From an uncultured Porphyromonadaceae bacterium (lineage in GTDB: Bacteria; Bacteroidota; Bacteroidia; Bacteroidales; Muribaculaceae): a stretch of DNA of 8,207 nt. The stretch lies in the NCBI GenBank assembly GCA_947175225.1, contig CAMWLX010000137.1, forward strand, positions 1 through 8,207, written 5' to 3'. Numbering within the stretch: position 1 is the first letter of the stretch; each line of letters opens with the position of its first letter. Both the position numbers and the translations under genes were made by a program. The notes beneath the pieces are model-generated. The model was not told the origin of the DNA and did no database searches. It saw only the letters and a program-made list of their open reading frames with translations. This document shows, piece after piece, positions 5,829 to 8,207 of this stretch.

Positions 5829-7250
5829 ATGAAAGGGTTAGCAGCTTTTGCAGTGGCCTTGACAGCAATATTGTTGTCGGCATGTTCCGGAGTCAAAGGG
5901 CTTCAGGAACCTTACGTGCATCACTTTGATGATTTCTCCAAGATAGATTATGTGGATTCCCTTTGTCTTGCTGATCTGGAATGGTGGAAGTTTTATTCTG
6001 ATTCTACACTCTGTGCTATTCTCGAGAAGGTAGTCTACAACAATCGAGATCTGCTTAAATCGGAAGCCCGCATAGAGCAACTCCGCCAACTGTATGGAAT
6101 CTCAAAGACTAATCTTTTGCCCGAAATAGGTTATGAGGCTTCTACAGAATATGAGACCACAGATTTTGGAGGAAAAGGAGCTTCAACAAGTCCTACATAT
6201 AAGCTCACAATTCCTGTATCGTGGGAAATAAACCTATGGGGGTCGCAGATATGGGCACGCAGGGAAGCTGAGGCTGAATATCATGCCACTGAAGAGGATT
6301 CCCGAGCACTGAAGATGGAACTCATAGCGCAGACTGCGGAAGCATATTATACTTTGATGGCTTTGGAAAATGAACTCTCGATCGTGCGTCGCACAATGGA
6401 GACGAGAGAAGAGTCTGTCAGGATAGCTAAACTCCGTTATGAGGGGGGATTGACTTCTGAGATGCTTTATAATCAGACGTTGGTGGAATATTCATCAGCG
6501 GCAGCCCTTGTCCCGGCTTTGGAGCAGAAGATGTATGCAACCCGAAATAAACTTAATCTTTTGATGGGAGAAGTGCCACAAGACATATATAACATAGGGC
6601 GTTTCCCCAGTACGTTTGTCGGTCCAGAGCAACTTCCAGCCGGTATGCCGTCGGATCTTTTGAAGCGTCGTCCCGATATCCGTGCGGCTGAGCAGAGGCT
6701 TAAGGCTGCCAAGGCAAATGTTGGGGTGACTTATGCCGAACGTTTTCCATCTTTCAATATAAGTTTTCTCCCGGGCTTGGAAAATGACGCGCTTTCAAAA
6801 TTCTTGAAATCTCCCTATCAGGATTTTGTCGGCTCGCTGGCTGGTCCGCTCATAGATTTTGGAAGACGGAAGAAGAAATATAAGGCTGCAATAGCTGCGT
6901 ATGAAGAGGCTCGGCTGGACTATGAAGATGTGGTGCTGAAGGCTTTTACGGAAGTCAATACAATACTTCATACTTACTATCATGTGCAGGAATCATTCAA
7001 GCGGACGAAGGAACTCCGCGAGGAAACTGCGGAATACATGCAATTGGCGCAACTTCAGTTTAGAGCCGGTATGATTAACTATATCGATGTGCTCGATGCG
7101 CAGCGAAGCTACTTCGACGCGCAGATTGCATTCTCCAATGCCATCCGCGACCAATATATAGCTCTTGTCAACATTTACAAGGCTCTTGGTGGGGGCTGGC
7201 GTCATAATCCCAAAATTCCCCATTATAGTGACAATTTTGAGCAGGATTAA
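5829..7250 (+). CDS. Outer-membrane efflux channel lipoprotein (OprM/NodT-type TolC family)
   Basis: The 473-residue trimeric channel protein crosses the outer membrane and periplasm as the exit duct of tripartite efflux pumps. It has a lipoprotein signal with lipobox LLSAC (Cys19), as in OprM. Two outer-membrane-efflux repeats follow: helices and strands from about 65-260 and about 280-460. The inter-repeat family motif MPSDLLKRRPDIRAAEQRL (from residue 273) is diagnostic of the NodT/OprM branch, and a second-repeat beta/alpha segment GPLIDFGRRKKKYKAA follows. Near the end, FRAGMINYIDVLDAQRSYFDAQ is the standard last-helix motif. Length is normal for the family. The start is set by the AGGAGGA six bases upstream. 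It sits directly behind the adaptor gene; the usual pump gene is missing. Substrate cannot be deduced. Confidence 0.95.
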   Translation: MKGLAAFAVALTAILLSACSGVKGLQEPYVHHFDDFSKIDYVDSLCLADLEWWKFYSDSTLCAILEKVVYNNRDLLKSEARIEQLRQLYGISKTNLLPEIGYEASTEYETTDFGGKGASTSPTYKLTIPVSWEINLWGSQIWARREAEAEYHATEEDSRALKMELIAQTAEAYYTLMALENELSIVRRTMETREESVRIAKLRYEGGLTSEMLYNQTLVEYSSAAALVPALEQKMYATRNKLNLLMGEVPQDIYNIGRFPSTFVGPEQLPAGMPSDLLKRRPDIRAAEQRLKAAKANVGVTYAERFPSFNISFLPGLENDALSKFLKSPYQDFVGSLAGPLIDFGRRKKKYKAAIAAYEEARLDYEDVVLKAFTEVNTILHTYYHVQESFKRTKELREETAEYMQLAQLQFRAGMINYIDVLDAQRSYFDAQIAFSNAIRDQYIALVNIYKALGGGWRHNPKIPHYSDNFEQD

Positions 7251-7260
7251 TAATTTTGGC

Positions 7261-7306
7261 TCGTCATTTTCGCTTATTAAGGAAACTCTGCTCGAAAACC
7301 TGACGA
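7261..7306. terminator. Imperfect hairpin after the channel gene, possible terminator
   Basis: TCGTCATTTTCG (7261-7272) pairs with CGAAAACCTGACGA (7293-7306), giving 12 pairs with a 2-base CC bulge and a 20-base loop, starting 10 bases after the channel stop. There is no T-run immediately after it on either strand, so it is not a classical intrinsic terminator. The position between convergent genes supports a transcript-end or 3'-stabilising role. Confidence 0.35.
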
Positions 7307-7389
7307 AATATTAATAAGTAGCTCACAAAAATTAAACGATATATGAAAACCAAGCAACTTGAAAGATCTTGACATGATAACTGCGGCTA

Positions 7390-7407
7390 ATCTTGGCCAT
7401 CTTGGCA
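7390..7407. repeat. Short tandem duplication of a 9-mer
   Basis: ATCTTGGCC (7390-7398) is followed at once by ATCTTGGCA (7399-7407), a direct repeat with one difference, inside the inverted-repeat element. Its effect is unknown. Confidence 0.5.
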
Positions 7408-7420
7408 TTGTCGTTCAGTC

Positions 7421-7436
7421 GCTTAGCTCGCTAAGC
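7421..7436. repeat. Central palindrome of the repeat element
   Basis: GCTTAGC (7421-7427) and GCTAAGC (7430-7436) are perfect reverse complements separated by TC. The 16-base palindrome could form a tight hairpin or cruciform. It would be the tip of the long stem formed by the nested inverted repeats. Confidence 0.65.
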
Positions 7437-7521
7437 TCCTTCTCTCCGCAGCCAACCTGACTCAAGATTATCTCGCATTTATCATATCATTAATTTTTGC
7501 GAGCTACTTAAAAAAATAAGT

Positions 7522-8169
7522 TTAAACAACTTCATTGCTTGAGACCGGCCGATTGTGCATTAGGCGGAGCCATTTGCGGTAGCCGAAGAAGGCGATGATG
7601 GTGTAGATGGCGTAGAGGATGGCGTAGAGGGGTATGCCTTTATACCAGTAAAGGCAGGCGCAGACGGCATCTACCAAAATCCAGGCTATCCATTGCTGTA
7701 GGTATTTGCGAGCAAGCATCCACATGCCTACGATGCTCAGGGCTGTGGTGAAGGCATCGGGGATGGGAACTGTGCTGTCGGTCAGATAGTTGAGGATGAG
7801 GTATAGCCCTACCCAAAGAGCAAGGAAGACCCCTACGCATGCAGCGAGCATACGTGGGGGTATGTTGGTGATGGGGTGGTTAGCGTTTTGCGTTTTGCGT
7901 CTTGCGTTGTCAGATAAATCGGAGTTATCAATGTTCTCTGAAGCTATCTTGTTATGGCCTTTGGTCCAGACTATGAAGCCGTAGATGGCTATGACAAGAT
8001 AGTAGATGTTTATGGCAAAGTCGGCGTAGATGCCTTTGCTGAAGTAGATCCACATGGAGATGGCCGGCATGACCATAGAAGCATACCACATGCGCCAATC
8101 GGCATGATATTCCCACCATAGGTAGAGCAGACCTACCGAGAAGCCTAATATTTCGAGAATCTTATCCAT
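7522..8169 (-). CDS. pnuC: PnuC-family vitamin transporter (nicotinamide riboside or thiamine)
   Basis: The 215-residue inner-membrane protein belongs to the PnuC family of facilitators, which move nicotinamide riboside (PnuC) or, in many Bacteroidota, thiamine (PnuT). About seven membrane helices fit a 3+1+3 plan: roughly 4-20, 26-44, 48-68, 107-129, 138-154, 157-177 and 182-199. Family motifs are IYADFAINIYYLVIAIYGF (47-65), the highly typical TDSTVPIPDAFTTALSIVGM (130-149), ARKYLQQWIAWILVDAV (153-169) and the closing YAIYTIIAFFGYRKW. The cytosolic or periplasmic linker between helices 3 and 4 (about 69-106) is longer and more polar than usual and is partly encoded by a 7-base tandem repeat. 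No thiamine-pyrophosphokinase or NAD-salvage gene follows, so the substrate is unresolved. The start codon is preceded by A/T repeats and no SD. Confidence 0.88.
   Translation of the reverse strand: MDKILEILGFSVGLLYLWWEYHADWRMWYASMVMPAISMWIYFSKGIYADFAINIYYLVIAIYGFIVWTKGHNKIASENIDNSDLSDNARRKTQNANHPITNIPPRMLAACVGVFLALWVGLYLILNYLTDSTVPIPDAFTTALSIVGMWMLARKYLQQWIAWILVDAVCACLYWYKGIPLYAILYAIYTIIAFFGYRKWLRLMHNRPVSSNEVV
7883..7910. repeat. Four-unit 7-base tandem repeat inside pnuC
   Basis: GCGTTTT, GCGTTTT, GCGTCTT and GCGTTGT run in succession: two perfect units and two decayed ones. They encode residues 87-96 (around DNARRKTQNA) of the polar linker on the minus strand. Because 7 is not a multiple of 3, gain or loss of one unit would shift the pnuC frame. 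Confidence 0.8.
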
Positions 8170-8175
8170 ATTTAA

Positions 8176-8203
8176 TTTAGAATTTAGAATTTAGAATTTA
8201 GAA
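8176..8203. repeat. Four perfect 7-base tandem repeats just upstream of pnuC
   Basis: TTTAGAA is repeated four times without error (8176-8182, 8183-8189, 8190-8196, 8197-8203). On the pnuC strand this is TTCTAAA, ending six bases before the ATG at 8169. It occupies the place of the ribosome-binding region and 5' leader. Copy-number change would alter leader length or promoter spacing. Confidence 0.9.
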
Positions 8204-8207
8204 TTGA

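Larger units (their letters stand above)
7332..7478 (-). pseudogene. Interrupted 49-codon reading frame inside the repeat element
   Basis: On the minus strand an ATG at 7478 opens MRDNLESGWLRREGA, hits TAG at 7433-7431, and in the same frame continues for 32 codons (including NAKMAKISRSYHVKIFQV) to a TAA at 7334-7332. The frame fills most of the repeat element's interior. The TAG lies within the central palindrome. No SD is seen. It may be a degenerate small gene carried by the element, or chance coding in a structured repeat; no function is recognised. Confidence 0.3.
7315..7510. repeat. MITE-like element with 21-base terminal inverted repeats
   Basis: TAAGTAGCTC at 7315-7324 is mirrored by GAGCTACTTA at 7501-7510. 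The match continues inward to 7335 and 7490, so the arms are 21 bases with one mismatch (A at 7325 against C at 7500). Nested inside are ATCTTGA (7366-7372) with TCAAGAT (7462-7468), CTGCGG (7381-7386) with CCGCAG (7446-7451), and a central palindrome (7421-7436). If the outer TA at each end is a target duplication, the element proper is 7317-7508, which would suit an IS630/mariner-type MITE. There is no transposase gene. It lies between two convergent genes, with its right edge 11 bases from the pnuC stop. A structured RNA is the alternative. Confidence 0.6.

Noticed and set aside
7343..7372. Short plus-strand peptide MKTKQLERS inside the repeat element
   Set aside because: Nine codons with no SD, lying in an inverted repeat; likely chance.
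7315..7510. CRISPR array or integron attC site as explanation for the repeats
   Set aside because: There are only two inverted arms, no regularly spaced direct repeats and no cas or integrase gene.

Overview
The window looks like a chromosomal segment of a Bacteroidota bacterium, most likely Bacteroidales and possibly Muribaculaceae-like (inference from gene style; no marker gene is present). The signs are start codons preceded by A/T-rich sequence and mostly lacking Shine-Dalgarno motifs, a lipoprotein with an acidic stretch right after its lipid-anchored cysteine (the Bacteroidota surface-export type), a DUF2752 protein, an AcrA/OprM-type efflux pair and a PnuC-family vitamin transporter.

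Region 1 (1-4479, all + strand, very tight spacing). A TPR-like helical coding region comes in from the left edge. It is interrupted by an in-frame TGA at 107-109 and stays open to 424. Three bases later comes ribH (lumazine synthase, riboflavin pathway). After 24 bases there is a chain of four genes: a predicted surface lipoprotein, an ABC ATPase with non-canonical motifs, a four-helix FtsX/MacB-like permease and a small DUF2752 membrane protein. The last three junctions all overlap (ATGA, TGATG and an 8-base overlap), so these four genes are probably translated together and act together. Their substrate is unknown. This is the best candidate here for an undescribed system.

Region 2 (4594-7250, + strand). 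After a 114-base gap there are two genes: a periplasmic adaptor (membrane fusion protein) of the RND class and an OprM/NodT-type outer-membrane channel. The inner-membrane RND pump that normally lies between or beside them is absent; the junction is 11 bases with an unusually strong Shine-Dalgarno. The pair must use a pump encoded elsewhere, be the remnant of a deletion, or, less likely, serve the ABC exporter upstream.

Region 3 (7251-7521, convergent intergenic). This holds a hairpin just after the channel gene, then a roughly 196-base element bounded by 21-base inverted repeats (20 of 21 positions pair) with further nested inverted repeats and a central palindrome. It resembles a MITE or a long-hairpin RNA and contains a 49-codon minus-strand reading frame broken by one TAG.

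Region 4 (7522-8207, - strand). A PnuC-family transporter gene carries two four-unit 7-base repeat tracts, one in the coding sequence for an expanded hydrophilic linker and one immediately upstream of the start codon.
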